A stretch of 64,000 nt of DNA from Beijerinckiaceae bacterium (GTDB taxonomy: Bacteria > Pseudomonadota > Alphaproteobacteria > Rhizobiales > Beijerinckiaceae), in contig JALJOM010000003.1 in assembly GCA_024304885.1 (NCBI GenBank), positions 530,110-594,109 of the forward strand, given 5' to 3'. The notes below the pieces were generated by a model. The model was given only the letters and a program-made list of their open reading frames with translations, searched no databases and was not told the origin of the DNA. Position numbers and translations under genes: made by a program. Shown in pieces: positions 45,943-56,515 of this stretch. The number at the start of each line of letters is the position of its first letter. Position 1 is the first letter of the stretch.

Positions 45943-46194
45943 CTAATAGCAAGTCACGCCGGCGGCGCACCTGCGGACGGCGCCGCGGGCGACGGGATGG
46001 CGGGCAACTCCGACGCCAGGAGCGCCAACCCCAACTCCACGAACGCCAGGACGGCCAACCCCGACGCTGCGACCGCCCGCCCCAACGCCAGGACCGCCAA
46101 CCCCAGCGCCACGACCGCCGCGAGCGGCAGCCTCGTCGGCTACGGTGAAGGCCAGCAGCAATGCAGCCGCAACGATAACCAACAACCGTTTCAT
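45943..46194 (-). CDS. Small secreted Gly/Val/Arg-rich protein
   Basis: This 83-residue protein has a signal peptide (MKRLLVIVAAALLLAFTVAD, cleaved after AAA near residue 24). A low-complexity tail of GVGGPGVGAGGRSVGVGRPG-type repeats follows, ending in CAAGVTCY with two cysteines. Many alphaproteobacteria encode such peptides; no function is known. Confidence 0.5.
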   Translation of the reverse strand: MKRLLVIVAAALLLAFTVADEAAARGGRGAGVGGPGVGAGGRSVGVGRPGVRGVGVGAPGVGVARHPVARGAVRRCAAGVTCY

Positions 46195-46629
46195 GTGTAC
46201 CTCCCCTGGGCGATTGCAGCGAACAGCATCAGCTTATGGTGCATGCGCCGAATTAGAACTCGAGCACGTCAATGTGCATGGGCGCATGCAAGCAAGAACG
46301 AAATGATCTAGCTCAACGCGGGCGGAGTTTTTTCTGCTTGGGGGTGGAGCGCTTGAGCCGTTCCGTTTTGTACTTGATCCGCTCTTCCTTGGTCGAGCGG
46401 CAACCCAGTTTTTCGAGCGGTGCGGAAGTCGAGAATTTTGCACGAATCCCGGGACATCGGGATCACAGGAAAATTTCTGCTCGAAATTCAGGTGCGAAAC
46501 CGAACTCCGCCTCGTGACGTGCTCCCGGCTCATCGAAGGACAGCAATGCGTCAAAAGCGGAAACGAAAACCGAGGGCGCGACCAAAACCGGAAGCTGCTC
46601 TCCGACTCGATCCGGAAGCGCTCACGCAC
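46195..46629. other. Intergenic stretch, possible small-gene remnant
   Basis: These 435 bases separate the small secreted protein from the stress-protein gene. On the minus strand (about 46318-46400) a frame reads LGCRSTKEERIKYKTERLKR ending KKLRPR and a stop. It has no start codon after an upstream stop, so it looks like the tail of a decayed basic small protein. Nothing else is seen. Confidence 0.4.
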
Positions 46630-47475
46630 TCAATAGGACAGGAGCAGCGGCACCTCGGACTCCGACAGCATGTGCCGGGTCACGCCGCCCATCACCATCT
46701 CCAGCACGCGCGGATGCGCATAGGCGCCCATCACCAAGAGGTCCGCCTTGGCCATCTCGATATGGGTGCGCAGCGTGCGCGCGATGTCGCCGTGCTGCAG
46801 CGGCAGATCGGTGAGCGTGACCTTCTTGCAATGGCGCGCGAGGTGCGACGCGAGATCGGCCCCCGCGATGCTCTTCGTGGTGTCCGGCGTCACGCACAAG
46901 ATCTCGACCTCCGCCGCGTCCGCCAGCAAGCCGAGGGCATCGCCGACCGCGCGGGCCGCCCGCGCTCCGCCGTCCCAGGCGACCATGATCTTGTCGAAGC
47001 GCAGGCCCGGCTGCCACTGCGGCGGCACCGCGATGATCGGCCGGCCCGACTTGAAGAGCAGCGTGTCGATCATGTCCCGGTCGAGCGTGGCATCCGCATT
47101 GCCGCGCGCGACCACGATGACATCGCTCGGCCTCACATGAGAGAGAAGGGACTCGCTCAGGCCGGGATAGGAATTCTGCAGGATGTGGAATTTCGCGGTG
47201 ACCCCGGCGATCGTCGCCACATTGGCGATGCGACGCTCGGCCGTTTCGGCTCGCATGTGCCGGTCGGCATTGACCTCCTCGACGAGGGAGCGGACCACCC
47301 CGAGCAGCGCCGCGCTGGGGACGCTGAAATAGGGGGCCGCGAGGCAAACGGTCAGATGCGCGCCCGTCTTGACGCAAAGCTCGACGGCATAGGTCTCCGC
47401 GATCGTGCTCTCGGCCGCGTCGGACGGGGTGACCTGCTCGAAGCCCAAGCACAGGGTGACGCTCTTGATGGACAT
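46630..47475 (-). CDS. Universal stress protein, two-domain
   Basis: This 281-residue protein has two USP-like halves. The C-terminal one (about 160-281) is clear: FDKIMVAWDGGARAARAVGD, then LLVMGAYAHPRVLEMVMGG with the nucleotide-loop pattern G2xG9xG and TRHMLSESEVPLLLS. The N-terminal half (1-150) is weaker. USP proteins of this tandem kind act in stress survival; ATP binding is expected from the G-rich loop in the second half. Confidence 0.85.
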   Translation of the reverse strand: MSIKSVTLCLGFEQVTPSDAAESTIAETYAVELCVKTGAHLTVCLAAPYFSVPSAALLGVVRSLVEEVNADRHMRAETAERRIANVATIAGVTAKFHILQNSYPGLSESLLSHVRPSDVIVVARGNADATLDRDMIDTLLFKSGRPIIAVPPQWQPGLRFDKIMVAWDGGARAARAVGDALGLLADAAEVEILCVTPDTTKSIAGADLASHLARHCKKVTLTDLPLQHGDIARTLRTHIEMAKADLLVMGAYAHPRVLEMVMGGVTRHMLSESEVPLLLSY

Positions 47476-47541
47476 GCAAGCCTCCGCTTCGACCGATCGC
47501 TATCAGATGAACCGCTCCGGCGGGCCGCGCGCTGCGGCAGA

Positions 47542-48495
47542 TCAATCGGCCGGATCCGCGCGGCCGCGGCCGAAGTCCGGCGCGGCCGTCTCCTGGCCCT
47601 GCTCGATGATGCCGCGGCGGATCCGCCGCGTCCGCGTGAAGAGATCGAACAACCCGTCGCCTTCGCCGCGCCGGATCATGCGCTGCAAGGCGGTGAGATC
47701 CTCGGTGAAGCGGCCGAGCATCTCGAGCACGGCCTCCTTGTTGGCGAGGAAGATGTCGCGCCACATGGTCGGGTCGGAGGCCGCGATCCTCGTGAAATCG
47801 CGAAAGCCGCCGGCCGAGAACTTGATGACCTCGGACTGGGTGACCTCCTCGAGGTCGGCCGCCGTGCCCACGATGTTGTAGGCGATGAGATGGGGAACAT
47901 GGCTCGTGATGGCAAGCACCAGGTCGTGATGCGCCGGAGCCATCACCTCGACATGGCTGCCGGCCGCAGCCCAGAAATCCACGACGGTCGAAACGGCGGC
48001 GGGGTCGGTTCCCGGTGGCGGCGTCAGGATCGCCCAACGATCGAGGAAGAGCGACGCGAAGCCGGCGTCGGGTCCGGACATCTCGGTTCCAGCCACGGGG
48101 TGGGCCGGGACGAAGCGGACATGCTCGGGCAGGTGCGGCGCGACGGCAGCGATGATCGCCGATTTCACCGAGCCGACGTCGGAAAGGATCGCGCCCGCGC
48201 GCAGATGCGGTCCCACCTTGCGTGCGATCGCCTCCATCGCGCCGACGGGCGCGCAGAGGATGACGAGGTCCGCTTGCGCGACAGCGGCCGGCGCCGACTC
48301 CGCGACCTCGTCGGCGAGGCCGAGCTCGCGCACGCGCGCGCAGACCTCCGGCGAGAGATCGGCCGCGATGATCTTGCGCGCGATCCCCTTGCGCCGGCAG
48401 ACGCGCGCGAGGGAGGAGCCGATCAGCCCCATGCCGACGAGGGCGAGGCGGTCGACGAGCGGCGTGCGAAGGGCGGGCCCGAGACCGTCAGGCAC
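47542..48495 (-). CDS. tyrC: Prephenate/arogenate dehydrogenase
   Basis: This 317-residue NAD(P)-dependent enzyme converts prephenate or arogenate to the tyrosine precursor. The Rossmann glycine motif [15 protein letters not shown] is at the N-terminus. Further family motifs are [28 protein letters not shown] (catalytic His in this region) and [14 protein letters not shown]. The GTG start at 48495 overlaps the hisC stop by 8 bases and has GGGAGAG upstream; a longer frame from 48597 is not used. With hisC and chorismate mutase it forms the aromatic amino-acid cluster of Hyphomicrobiales. Confidence 0.92.
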   Translation of the reverse strand: MPDGLGPALRTPLVDRLALVGMGLIGSSLARVCRRKGIARKIIAADLSPEVCARVRELGLADEVAESAPAAVAQADLVILCAPVGAMEAIARKVGPHLRAGAILSDVGSVKSAIIAAVAPHLPEHVRFVPAHPVAGTEMSGPDAGFASLFLDRWAILTPPPGTDPAAVSTVVDFWAAAGSHVEVMAPAHHDLVLAITSHVPHLIAYNIVGTAADLEEVTQSEVIKFSAGGFRDFTRIAASDPTMWRDIFLANKEAVLEMLGRFTEDLTALQRMIRRGEGDGLFDLFTRTRRIRRGIIEQGQETAAPDFGRGRADPAD

Positions 48496-49609
48496 GTGCG
48501 CGGCTCTCCCGCGAGCGAAATTCCGCGAGGCTCGCGACGACGAGACGGTTGGCCTCCTCGGTTCCGACGGTGAGCCGCAGGCATTGCGGCAGGCCATAGG
48601 CGCCGACCGCGCGCAGGACGAGGCCGCGCCACGTCAGGAACTCGTCGGCCGCCCGAGCCTCGGTCGCATTCGCGAAATGCAGGAGCAGGAAATTCGCGAC
48701 GCTCGGCGTGACAGGGATGCCGAGCGCGGCGATCTCGGCCGCGAGCCAGGCCCGCCAGCGCTCGTTGTGCGCGACCGCCGCCTCGAGGTGAGCAATGTCG
48801 GCCAAGGCCGCGACGCCGGCGGCACATGCCGCGCCATTGGTGTTGAACGGTGCTCGGATCCGGTTCAGCGCGTCGCACACGGCCGCCGGCGCGTAGCACC
48901 AGCCGAGCCGGAGCCCCGCGAGGCCGAAGATCTTCGAGAAGGTCCGCGTCATCACCACGTTCTCGCGGGCGGCGACGAGCTCGGAGCCGCAGGCATAGTC
49001 GCTAGCGCCGACATATTCGGCATAGGCCCCGTCGATGACGAGGAGAACATCGGGCGGCAGGCTCGCGGCCAGGCGCTCGAGCTCCGCGGCCGGCAGGTAG
49101 GTACCGGTCGGATTGTTCGGATTGGCGAGGAACACCATCTTCGTGCGCGGCCCGACCGCGGCGAGGATCCGATCGACGTCCGCGGTGAGATCGGCCTCCG
49201 GGACGACGACGGGCGTTCCGCCCGCGGCGAGGATGGCGATCTTGTAGACGAGGAAGCCGTGCTCGGTGAAGATGCCTTCGTCGCCCGGCCCGAGATAGGC
49301 CGAGGCGAGAAGATGCAGAATCTCGTCCGAGCCCGAGCCGCAGACGATCCGTGCCGGATCGAGGCCGTATCTCGCGCCGAGCGCCTCCCGCAGGACTTTG
49401 GCGGTGCCTTCGGGATAGGCCTCGAGCTTGTCGGCAAAGGCGCGAAACGCGTCCCTCGCGAGCGGCGACGGACCGAGGGGCGTCTCGTTCGACGAGAGCT
49501 TGAAGAGCCGCGCGGTTCCGGGCGCCGAGGACTTGCCCGGAACATAGGGGTCGATCTCGAAAATCTCGGCGCGCGCGCGGGGGCCGGCAGGTCGGGTGGG
49601 AGCAGTCAT
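48488..49609 (-). CDS. hisC: Histidinol-phosphate/aromatic aminotransferase
   Basis: This 373-residue PLP enzyme is a class I/II aminotransferase of the HisC type. [13 protein letters not shown] is the N-terminal motif, [19 protein letters not shown] the cofactor site, [10 protein letters not shown] a phosphate-binding motif, [17 protein letters not shown] holds the PLP lysine, and the end has [12 protein letters not shown]. In this cluster it probably serves phenylalanine and tyrosine synthesis rather than, or as well as, histidine synthesis. The start at 49609 is preferred (GAGG about 9 bases upstream); Met at 49624 is an alternative. Confidence 0.9.
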   Translation of the reverse strand: MTAPTRPAGPRARAEIFEIDPYVPGKSSAPGTARLFKLSSNETPLGPSPLARDAFRAFADKLEAYPEGTAKVLREALGARYGLDPARIVCGSGSDEILHLLASAYLGPGDEGIFTEHGFLVYKIAILAAGGTPVVVPEADLTADVDRILAAVGPRTKMVFLANPNNPTGTYLPAAELERLAASLPPDVLLVIDGAYAEYVGASDYACGSELVAARENVVMTRTFSKIFGLAGLRLGWCYAPAAVCDALNRIRAPFNTNGAACAAGVAALADIAHLEAAVAHNERWRAWLAAEIAALGIPVTPSVANFLLLHFANATEARAADEFLTWRGLVLRAVGAYGLPQCLRLTVGTEEANRLVVASLAEFRSRESRARA

Positions 49610-49707
49610 GGCAGCCTCAGTCATGCCGAAATCCGCCCGGAAAGGAAACCGCGAAATCGACTCGTGCTCGGGTCGACGGGGCCGTCCCGCCCGCTTCTTC
49701 TCTCGAC

Positions 49708-49748
49708 GCATGATCTCGTCCGAAAAGTCTGCAACTTTTCGGGATCAT
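49708..49748. repeat. Palindromic intergenic repeat, family 2
   Basis: GCATGATC ... CGAAAAGT-ctgca-ACTTTTCG ... GATCAT is the core of a repeat widespread in Hyphomicrobiales genomes. It lies between hisC and chorismate mutase and ends one base before the chorismate mutase stop, so it may act as an mRNA end or stability element. Confidence 0.6.
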
Positions 49749-49749
49749 A

Positions 49750-50625
49750 CTATTGCGCCGCCTCGCTGGGCGCCATGTCGGCTCGGGTCGCGGCCGACAA
49801 ATCGAACCGCGCGGCATGGCTGCCGATCTCGTCGATTCGCGCTTGCGCCGATCCGGTCGCGGCGAGGACCTCGAGAAATCCCTCGCAACCGCGTTCCCCG
49901 GAGATGGCGACGAGGAGATCGACTCCGGGCCCCTCCGTGGCGAGTCCGAGAATCTCGGTCTCGACAGCGTCGAGGTCGCTCGGCAGCAGGTCCGGCCATT
50001 GATCGAGCACGACGGAATAGAGGACGACGTCGCGCGCCGCGGCCTCGGACAAGGGCTGCGCGACGACGAAGAGTGGCAGGCCCGCGGGATGGTCCGGCCT
50101 CTCGACGAAAGGCAGCCGCGCGATGATCTTCGGAGCCGCCGGCCCGACGAGGCCCTGCCACCATGGCCCGGCCGCAGGTCCGGCCTCGACCGGGACGAGG
50201 CCGAGATCCCCGCTCGAGTGGGCAACGGCCTCGATGACCGCGGCGGAGCTCTCCTGCGGCTCGAACGGCACGGTGAAGCCGAAATGGAACCGGCAGCAGT
50301 CGCGCATCGGCGCGTCGCCCCCGGAAACATCGCCGTGGACCGAGTAGCTCGACTGGACATAGGTGAAGGTCGAGATGATGATTCGCCAGATGCTCTCCAC
50401 CGTGTCGAGGGGGAGGATTCCCTTGTGGCGGGAGACGAGGCCGCGCATCATGTCGGCCTCGCGGTCGGGCCGGAACGCGGACCCGCCGCCTTGCCGGGCC
50501 TTGGCCGCGATCAGCCGGTCGATGATCTCGCCGCGCTCGATCAAGAGCCGGTGCAGCTCGGCATCGATGCAATCGATTTCCTCGCGTAGCGCTGCCAAGC
50601 TTTCGCGGGACGGCTGATCGGACAT
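49750..50625 (-). CDS. Chorismate mutase with C-terminal extension
   Basis: This 291-residue protein has an AroQ-type chorismate mutase domain at the N-terminus (about 5-95; LAALREEIDCIDAELHRLLI, ERGEIIDRLIAAK, FRPDREADMMRGLVSRHKGI with the active-site Arg and Lys positions). The C-terminal 190 residues (FHFGFTVPFEPQESSAAVIE, LGLVPVEAGPAAGPWWQGL) resemble the periplasmic-binding-like half of prephenate dehydratase, without the full catalytic set. Such fusions are typical of Hyphomicrobiales. It gives prephenate for tyrC and the phenylalanine branch. The start at 50625 (MSDQPSRES) fits the family. Confidence 0.85.
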   Translation of the reverse strand: MSDQPSRESLAALREEIDCIDAELHRLLIERGEIIDRLIAAKARQGGGSAFRPDREADMMRGLVSRHKGILPLDTVESIWRIIISTFTYVQSSYSVHGDVSGGDAPMRDCCRFHFGFTVPFEPQESSAAVIEAVAHSSGDLGLVPVEAGPAAGPWWQGLVGPAAPKIIARLPFVERPDHPAGLPLFVVAQPLSEAAARDVVLYSVVLDQWPDLLPSDLDAVETEILGLATEGPGVDLLVAISGERGCEGFLEVLAATGSAQARIDEIGSHAARFDLSAATRADMAPSEAAQ

Positions 50626-50783
50626 GTGGCGAAGGGCTCCGCGAGCGACAGCCGTTTCGTGTAAAGTATTTTTCACATAGCGGCAAAAGGGGGGCAGGGC
50701 GGAGCACGACGCGGCGGCCCCTTCTCGCGATCCCCGGAAAGAGCTATATCGCGACACTGCGAGCCGCCTCGCCGGGCTTCATC

Positions 50784-52709
50784 ATGGATGGTCGGATGAC
50801 GCAAGATGTCTCGATCCCGCCTGCCGCGGTCGCCCCTGGCTGTTCCGACCCCCCTCCCAAGGCCGCCTTTCGCGCCATGGCTCTCGGCTGTGTCGGCGTG
50901 GTCTACGGCGACATCGGCACGAGCCCCCTTTACGCGTTGCGGGAGTCGCTCGCGCACGCAAAGGCGACGGGACTGCCCGAGACGGCCGTGATCGGGACGG
51001 TCTCGCTCCTGATCTGGGCGCTGATCTTCATCGTGACCATCAAGTACGTCGTCTTCCTGCTGCAGGCGGACAACAAGGGCGAAGGCGGCATCCTGTCCTT
51101 GATGGCGCTCGCGCAATCGGCCCTCGGGCACCATGGGGGACCGGTCTTCCTGCTCGGGATCGCCGGCGCGGCCTTGTTCTCGGGCGACGCGATCATCACG
51201 CCCGCCATCTCGGTCTTGTCGGCCGTCGAGGGCCTCGAGCTCGTGACTCCGATCTTCTCGCCCTACATCCTGCCGATCACGGTTGCGATCCTCGTCACCT
51301 TGTTCTGGGTCCAGAGCCACGGGACCGCTCGGGTCGCGACCTTCTTCGGCCCGGTGATGGTCGTCTTCTTCCTGACGATGGCCGGGCTCGGCATCGCCCA
51401 TATCGGCGATTCGCCGGTGATCTTGAATGCGTTCAACCCGATCCACGGGCTGAATTTCCTGCTCGGGCACGGGCTCCTCGGCATCGTCGTCCTCGGCTCG
51501 GTCTTCCTCGCCGTGACCGGATCGGAGGCACTCTACGCCGACATGGGTCATTTCGGTCGCGGGCCGATCAGAATTGCCTGGCTCGTCTTCGTGCTCCCGG
51601 CGCTGGCGCTCAACTATCTCGGCCAAGGCGCGCTCGTGCTCAGCAATCCGGCCGCAGTCGAAAATCCCTTCTTCCTTCTCGCCCCGCAATGGGCGCTTCT
51701 GCCGCTCGTCATCCTCGCGACCATGGCGACCATCATCGCGAGCCAGGCCGTCATCACCGGAGCCTTCTCGGTGGTGCGCCAAGCGATCCAGCTGGGGCTG
51801 CTCCCCCGCATGCTGATCCTCCACACGTCGGAGATGCAGGAAGGCCAAATCTTCGTGCCGCGCGTCAATTTCATGTTGCTCGTCGGGGTTCTCGCCCTCG
51901 TTTTCCTGTTCAAGAGCTCGAGCGGCCTCGCCTCGGCCTATGGCATCGCGGTGGCCGGCTCGATGGTCGTCGATACGTCGCTCGCCTTTTTCGTGGTCTG
52001 GAAGCTGTGGCATTGGCCGCTTCCGGTGGCGGTGCTTTTCGCCGCGGGCTTCCTCGTCGTCGACGTCGCCTTCTTCAGCGCGAATCTCTTGAAGATCGTC
52101 GACGGAGGCTACGTGCCCGTGATGCTCGCCGCGGGCGCCATGGTCGTGATGTGGACCTGGGTGCGCGGAACCGCGATCCTGGCCGAGAAGTCGAAGCGCG
52201 ACTCGATCTCGACCGAGGATCTCATCCGCCTGCTGCAGAAATCGAAGCCGATGCGGGTCGCCGGCACCGCCGTGTTCATGACCAATCACCCCGAGGTCGC
52301 GCCGGCGGCCCTGATGCACAATCTCAAGCACAACAAGGTCCTGCACGAACGGGTCCTGATCGTCTACGTCAAGACCGAGGACACGCCGCGCGTCCCCGCC
52401 GCCCGGCGCTTCGAGGTCGTCAAGCTCTCGGACGACTTCACCCGGGTGATCCTGCATTTCGGCTATATGGAAAGCCCGCGCGTGCCCGTGGCCCTCGCGT
52501 CATTGCGCAAGGTGGGTCTCAAGTTCGACATCATGTCGACGTCGTTCTTCGTCGGCCGCCGAACCATCAAGCCGGCGGCCCATTCCGGCATGCCCCTGTG
52601 GCAGGACAAGCTCTACATCGCCTTGGCGCGGCAGGCCGCCAACGCGACGGACTTTTTCTCGATCCCGTCGGATCGGGTCGTCGAGCTCGGTGCCCAGGTG
52701 ACCGTCTGA
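50784..52709 (+). CDS. kup: Kup-family low-affinity potassium uptake protein
   Basis: This 641-residue transporter has the Kup layout: the family-defining GVVYGDIGTSPLYALRESL motif at the N-terminus, then about twelve membrane helices, among them GTVSLLIWALIFIVTIKYVV. Next is the conserved AALFSGDAIITPAISVLSAV, then VTGSEALYADMGHFGRGPIR. The C-terminal cytoplasmic domain begins about residue 480. Kup proteins are K+/H+ symporters important at low pH. It is divergent from chorismate mutase, with about 160 bases between the starts. Met5 at 50796 is an alternative start. Confidence 0.95.
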   Translation: MDGRMTQDVSIPPAAVAPGCSDPPPKAAFRAMALGCVGVVYGDIGTSPLYALRESLAHAKATGLPETAVIGTVSLLIWALIFIVTIKYVVFLLQADNKGEGGILSLMALAQSALGHHGGPVFLLGIAGAALFSGDAIITPAISVLSAVEGLELVTPIFSPYILPITVAILVTLFWVQSHGTARVATFFGPVMVVFFLTMAGLGIAHIGDSPVILNAFNPIHGLNFLLGHGLLGIVVLGSVFLAVTGSEALYADMGHFGRGPIRIAWLVFVLPALALNYLGQGALVLSNPAAVENPFFLLAPQWALLPLVILATMATIIASQAVITGAFSVVRQAIQLGLLPRMLILHTSEMQEGQIFVPRVNFMLLVGVLALVFLFKSSSGLASAYGIAVAGSMVVDTSLAFFVVWKLWHWPLPVAVLFAAGFLVVDVAFFSANLLKIVDGGYVPVMLAAGAMVVMWTWVRGTAILAEKSKRDSISTEDLIRLLQKSKPMRVAGTAVFMTNHPEVAPAALMHNLKHNKVLHERVLIVYVKTEDTPRVPAARRFEVVKLSDDFTRVILHFGYMESPRVPVALASLRKVGLKFDIMSTSFFVGRRTIKPAAHSGMPLWQDKLYIALARQAANATDFFSIPSDRVVELGAQVTV

Positions 52710-52730
52710 GGCTGGCGCCCGGCGCTCGCC

Positions 52731-53486
52731 TCAAGAGGCATCCTCCGGGCGCCGGCTCAGAATCTTGCGGCCGGTAAACATGGCCGAGGTGATGCTGCCC
52801 CCCTCGTGCAGCTCGGTGATCACTACAGCGGCGACATGGAGGACGACGAGGATCACGAGGATCCAGAACGTGAAATCGTGAACCTCGACGATCGGTGCGC
52901 GGAAGGCCCGCATCGCCGCATAAGCGGCCTCGTCGATCCCGTCCGAGACCCCCGGTTGCACGACGGCCGGGTCGACGCCCGGGGCGGCGACCCATTGCGC
53001 GAACCAGTGACCGAATGGGGGCCAATAGAGATCGGTCCCGGCGATGACGAGGCCGGTCACCAGCTGGACCGACACAAGCAGGAAGAGCAGCGAGATCCCG
53101 ATCCTCGCCAGTGGATTGTGTCCGACGAACTGCTGCGGCTCACCCGAGAGAAACGAATCGGCATAGGCGCGCAAGGAGGCGAGATAGCCAGGACCGCCGG
53201 GCAACAAAGCTTTCCATCGCGCGTAACGATTGCCGATGAATGCCCAGACGAACCGCCAAGCGAGATTGACCGCCATCACATAGCCGAACGACACGTGAAC
53301 TGTCTTCAACAGGATCTTGCCACCGGTCGAGAGACCGAGCGCTTCGTCGTTCAGGACAGCAAGACCGGTCGCGACGAGCCCGAGCACGGCCAGAAGATTG
53401 ATCCAATGAAACAAGCGCGTGGGGACATCCCAGGCGAGATGGACCCGGTATTCCGGGGATTGGTCGGACCGCTCTCGACGTCGCAT
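52731..53486 (-). CDS. Cytochrome b561-like (Ni/Fe-hydrogenase b-type) membrane protein
   Basis: This 251-residue protein has four to five membrane helices and histidines positioned to hold two b hemes: DVPTRLFHWINLLAVLGLVA, LKTVHVSFGYVMAVNLAWRF, VEVHDFTFWILVILVVLHVA. It belongs to the cytochrome b561/hydrogenase b family that passes electrons in the membrane. A partner cytochrome c or enzyme gene is not next to it. It converges with kup and is divergent from mutS. Confidence 0.88.
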   Translation of the reverse strand: MRRRERSDQSPEYRVHLAWDVPTRLFHWINLLAVLGLVATGLAVLNDEALGLSTGGKILLKTVHVSFGYVMAVNLAWRFVWAFIGNRYARWKALLPGGPGYLASLRAYADSFLSGEPQQFVGHNPLARIGISLLFLLVSVQLVTGLVIAGTDLYWPPFGHWFAQWVAAPGVDPAVVQPGVSDGIDEAAYAAMRAFRAPIVEVHDFTFWILVILVVLHVAAVVITELHEGGSITSAMFTGRKILSRRPEDAS

Positions 53487-53683
53487 CTGCCGATTCTCCC
53501 GCTCTCGTTCCCGCTGTCGAGCGTGTCGCCACCGACCCTATCTTGTTGCGCGGCAACGGCGTTGATGTCGCGCAATGAAGTCGCAGACTCCTGCCCGCCG
53601 AGCCCGAGCTCGCTCCCGCCCGTCGCGGCCTCGGTTCGCGAGATGGTTTCCTGAAGGCCCCGATCCGGGCATAGGTTTCGATC

Positions 53684-56419
53684 ATGTCCAATCGTGCCGG
53701 GGACCCTTCCGAATCGAACCGACGCGCCGCTTCGGGCTCCCTTGCCGATGCGCAAGGCGCGGCCAAGCCCTCCCCGATGATGGCGCAATACAGCGCGATC
53801 AAGGCGGCGAATCCGGGCTCCCTCCTGTTCTACCGGATGGGGGATTTCTACGAGCTTTTCTTCGAGGATGCCGAGATCGCGGCCAAGGCGCTCGGCATCG
53901 TGCTCACCAAGCGCGGCAAGCACGAGGGCCGCGATATCCCCATGTGCGGCGTGCCGATCGAGCGCGCGGAGGATTATCTCGTCCGTCTGATCGCGCAGGG
54001 CCACAGGGTTGCGATCTGCGAGCAGATCGAGGATCCGGCCGAGGCTCGACGTCGCGGCAGCAAGTCCGTGGTCCGACGCGAGGTCGTGCGCCTCGTGACG
54101 CCGGGGACGATCAGCGAGGATCGGCTGCTCGACCCGTCGCGGCCGAATATATTGCTCGCGATCGCCCGGGTCGGTGGCGCCGAGCAGCACGACTTCTACG
54201 GGCTCGCGGCCGCCGAGATCTCGACCGGTGCCTTCTGCGTGATGGAGGTCGCGGAAGATCGGTTGGACACGGAGATCGCCCGCATCGATCCCGCCGAGAT
54301 CGTCCTGCCCGAATCGCTCCTCTGCCTGCCCGCGATCGCGCGGCTCTGCGGCGAGACGAGCCGGCAGGTGACGCCGCTCGGCCGCGACACGGGGGGACAC
54401 CGCGGCGCCGAGCAGCGCCTCGCGGAATTCTTCGGCGTCGCGACGCTCGACGGGCTCGGACCTTTGTCGGGGGCGGAAACCGCCGCGGCGGCGCTCGCGA
54501 TCTTCTATATCGAGCGCACCCAGCGCGGTGCCAAGCCGGCGCTGAATCCGCCGTCCCGCGTGTCGCGCGACACGCATATGGAGATCGATGCCGCGACGCG
54601 GGCGAATCTCGAGCTCGCGCGCACCACGGCCGGCGCGCGCGAGGGATCGCTCGTCGCGACGATCGATGCGACCGTGACGCCGTCAGGGGGGCGCCTGCTG
54701 CTCGAGCGCCTCTCCGCCCCGCTGACCGACGTCGCGGCAATCGCGCGGCGCCTCGACGCGGTCGGCTTCCTCCTCGACGACACGGGCTTGCGCGCCGAGC
54801 TGCGAGCCTTGCTCCGGAGCGTCCCCGATCTCGCGCGCGCCTTGTCGCGCCTCGCGCTCGGGCGTGGCGGTCCGCGCGATCTCGCGAGCCTTCGCGACGG
54901 GCTCGCCGCGGCCGGCCGGGTCGCGGCGGCGCTGAGCCGACAGGGCGATCTGCCGCACGACATCGCAGCTGCAGCAAAGAATGCCGGCGGCGTGGATCCC
55001 GCGCTGGCGGAGACCTTGGCCGCGGCCTTGGCCGAGAGCCTACCGCCGAACCGGCGCGACGGCGGCTTCCTGCGGCGAGGCTTCGACCAGCCGCTCGACG
55101 AGCTCTGCGCCTTGCGCGACGAGAGCCGCCAGGTGATCGCGGCGCTCCAGGCGCGCTATTGCGAGGTCGCCGAGACCCGCCAGCTCCGGCTCAAGCACAA
55201 CAATTTTCTCGGCTATTTCCTCGAGGTTCCCCAGGCTCACGGCGAAAGGCTCCTGAAGCCGCCGCACGCCGAGCTCTTCGTCCATCGCCAGACCATGGCG
55301 GGCGCGATGCGCTTCTCCACCATGGAGCTTTCCGACCTCGAGACGAAAATCTCCTCGGCCGCGGACGAGGCGCTCGTCCGTGAGCTTTCGATCTTCGACA
55401 GGCTTGCGGCGCGTGCGCTCGAGCAGGGCGCGGCGATCAAGCGCGCGGCCGATGCCCTCGCCGCGATCGACGTGGCCGCGGCGCTGGCCGAGACAGCCGC
55501 GGCATGCGACTGGATCCGGCCGGAGGTCGATCATTCGCTCGCCTTCGAGATCGAGGGGGGACGCCACCCGGTCGTCGAGGCCGCATTGCGGCGCTCGGGG
55601 CAAGCTTTCGTCGCCAACGACTGCAACCTTTCCGGTCTCGCCGGGCTCGGCGGTCGCATCGCGGTCGTGACTGGCCCGAACATGGCCGGCAAGTCCACCT
55701 ATCTGCGCCAGAATGCGGTGATCGCCGTGCTGGCGCAGGCCGGATCCTATGTGCCCGCGCGCCGCGCGCGGATCGGCTGCATCGACCGGCTCTCGTCGCG
55801 CGTCGGTGCGGCCGACGACCTTGCCCGTGGCCGCTCGACCTTCATGGTCGAGATGGTCGAGACGGCCGCGATCCTCAACCAGGCGAGCGAGCGCTCCCTC
55901 GTCATCCTCGACGAGATCGGGCGCGGCACGGCGACCTTCGACGGGCTCTCCATCGCCTGGGCCGTGATGGAGCATCTTCACGACAAGGTCCGCGCCCGCG
56001 TCCTCTTCGCGACCCATTTCCACGAGCTGACCGAGCTCGCGCGCCGCCACGACCGGATTGACAACCTCACGGTCCGGGTGACGGATTGGAACGGCGATAT
56101 CGTCTTCCTGCACGAGATTGTTCCGGGCGCGGCGGATCGGTCCTATGGCATCCAGGTGGCAAAGCTCGCGGGCTTGCCCCGCAGCGTCGTCGCGCGGGCG
56201 CGGCAGCTCCTCGCCGAGCTCGAGGCGGCCGACCGGCTCGCCCATGCCGAGCGGCTCGCCGCGGGCCTGCCCTTGTTCGCGACGCCCGCGCCCTCTGCCC
56301 CTGTCGAGCCCGACCTGGTCGCGAAGGCGCTCGACGCCCTCGATCCCGATACGCTCAGCCCCCGCGAGGCGCTCGACGCGCTCTATCGGCTGAAGGCGCT
56401 GCGGCGCGAGTCGCATTGA
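53684..56419 (+). CDS. mutS: DNA mismatch repair protein
   Basis: This 911-residue mismatch-recognition ATPase has the MutS domains in order: mismatch-binding domain with the Phe-X-Glu motif (Phe55-Glu57 in [10 protein letters not shown]), connector, core, clamp, and the ATPase domain. Walker A is GPNMAGKST at about 664-672; the Walker B and D-loop region is [20 protein letters not shown], and the HFHELTEL switch follows. The C-terminal tail is of normal length. It starts repair with MutL, which is not in the window. Confidence 0.97.
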   Translation: MSNRAGDPSESNRRAASGSLADAQGAAKPSPMMAQYSAIKAANPGSLLFYRMGDFYELFFEDAEIAAKALGIVLTKRGKHEGRDIPMCGVPIERAEDYLVRLIAQGHRVAICEQIEDPAEARRRGSKSVVRREVVRLVTPGTISEDRLLDPSRPNILLAIARVGGAEQHDFYGLAAAEISTGAFCVMEVAEDRLDTEIARIDPAEIVLPESLLCLPAIARLCGETSRQVTPLGRDTGGHRGAEQRLAEFFGVATLDGLGPLSGAETAAAALAIFYIERTQRGAKPALNPPSRVSRDTHMEIDAATRANLELARTTAGAREGSLVATIDATVTPSGGRLLLERLSAPLTDVAAIARRLDAVGFLLDDTGLRAELRALLRSVPDLARALSRLALGRGGPRDLASLRDGLAAAGRVAAALSRQGDLPHDIAAAAKNAGGVDPALAETLAAALAESLPPNRRDGGFLRRGFDQPLDELCALRDESRQVIAALQARYCEVAETRQLRLKHNNFLGYFLEVPQAHGERLLKPPHAELFVHRQTMAGAMRFSTMELSDLETKISSAADEALVRELSIFDRLAARALEQGAAIKRAADALAAIDVAAALAETAAACDWIRPEVDHSLAFEIEGGRHPVVEAALRRSGQAFVANDCNLSGLAGLGGRIAVVTGPNMAGKSTYLRQNAVIAVLAQAGSYVPARRARIGCIDRLSSRVGAADDLARGRSTFMVEMVETAAILNQASERSLVILDEIGRGTATFDGLSIAWAVMEHLHDKVRARVLFATHFHELTELARRHDRIDNLTVRVTDWNGDIVFLHEIVPGAADRSYGIQVAKLAGLPRSVVARARQLLAELEAADRLAHAERLAAGLPLFATPAPSAPVEPDLVAKALDALDPDTLSPREALDALYRLKALRRESH

Positions 56420-56475
56420 GCCCCATGCGGTTGTGGACAAGGGGAAGCGGCCGCTTGCTTTCGGAAAGCCGGAAG

Positions 56476-56489
56476 TATCGAATTCGATA
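56476..56489. promoter_or_regulatory. 14-base perfect palindrome before the OhrR-like gene
   Basis: TATCGAATTCGATA is a perfect palindrome 27 bases before the regulator's start codon, in a short A/T-rich patch. Its position and symmetry fit an operator for a MarR-type dimer repressing its own gene. Binding is inferred. Confidence 0.5.
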
Positions 56490-56515
56490 TTGTAAGATCG
56501 ATCGGAACTATCGTG

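Noticed and set aside
46318-46440. Short basic peptide ending KKLRPR on the minus strand
   Set aside because: No start codon after the upstream stop and no recognised family; at best a remnant.
46420-48573. 717-codon plus-strand frame over the stress protein and tyrC
   Set aside because: Low-complexity Arg/Asp/Ala product, while the minus strand encodes two well-recognised proteins.
50673-52457. 594-codon open frame antisense to kup
   Set aside because: Shadow frame with Asp/Glu/Arg/His-rich product; the plus-strand kup has clear family motifs.
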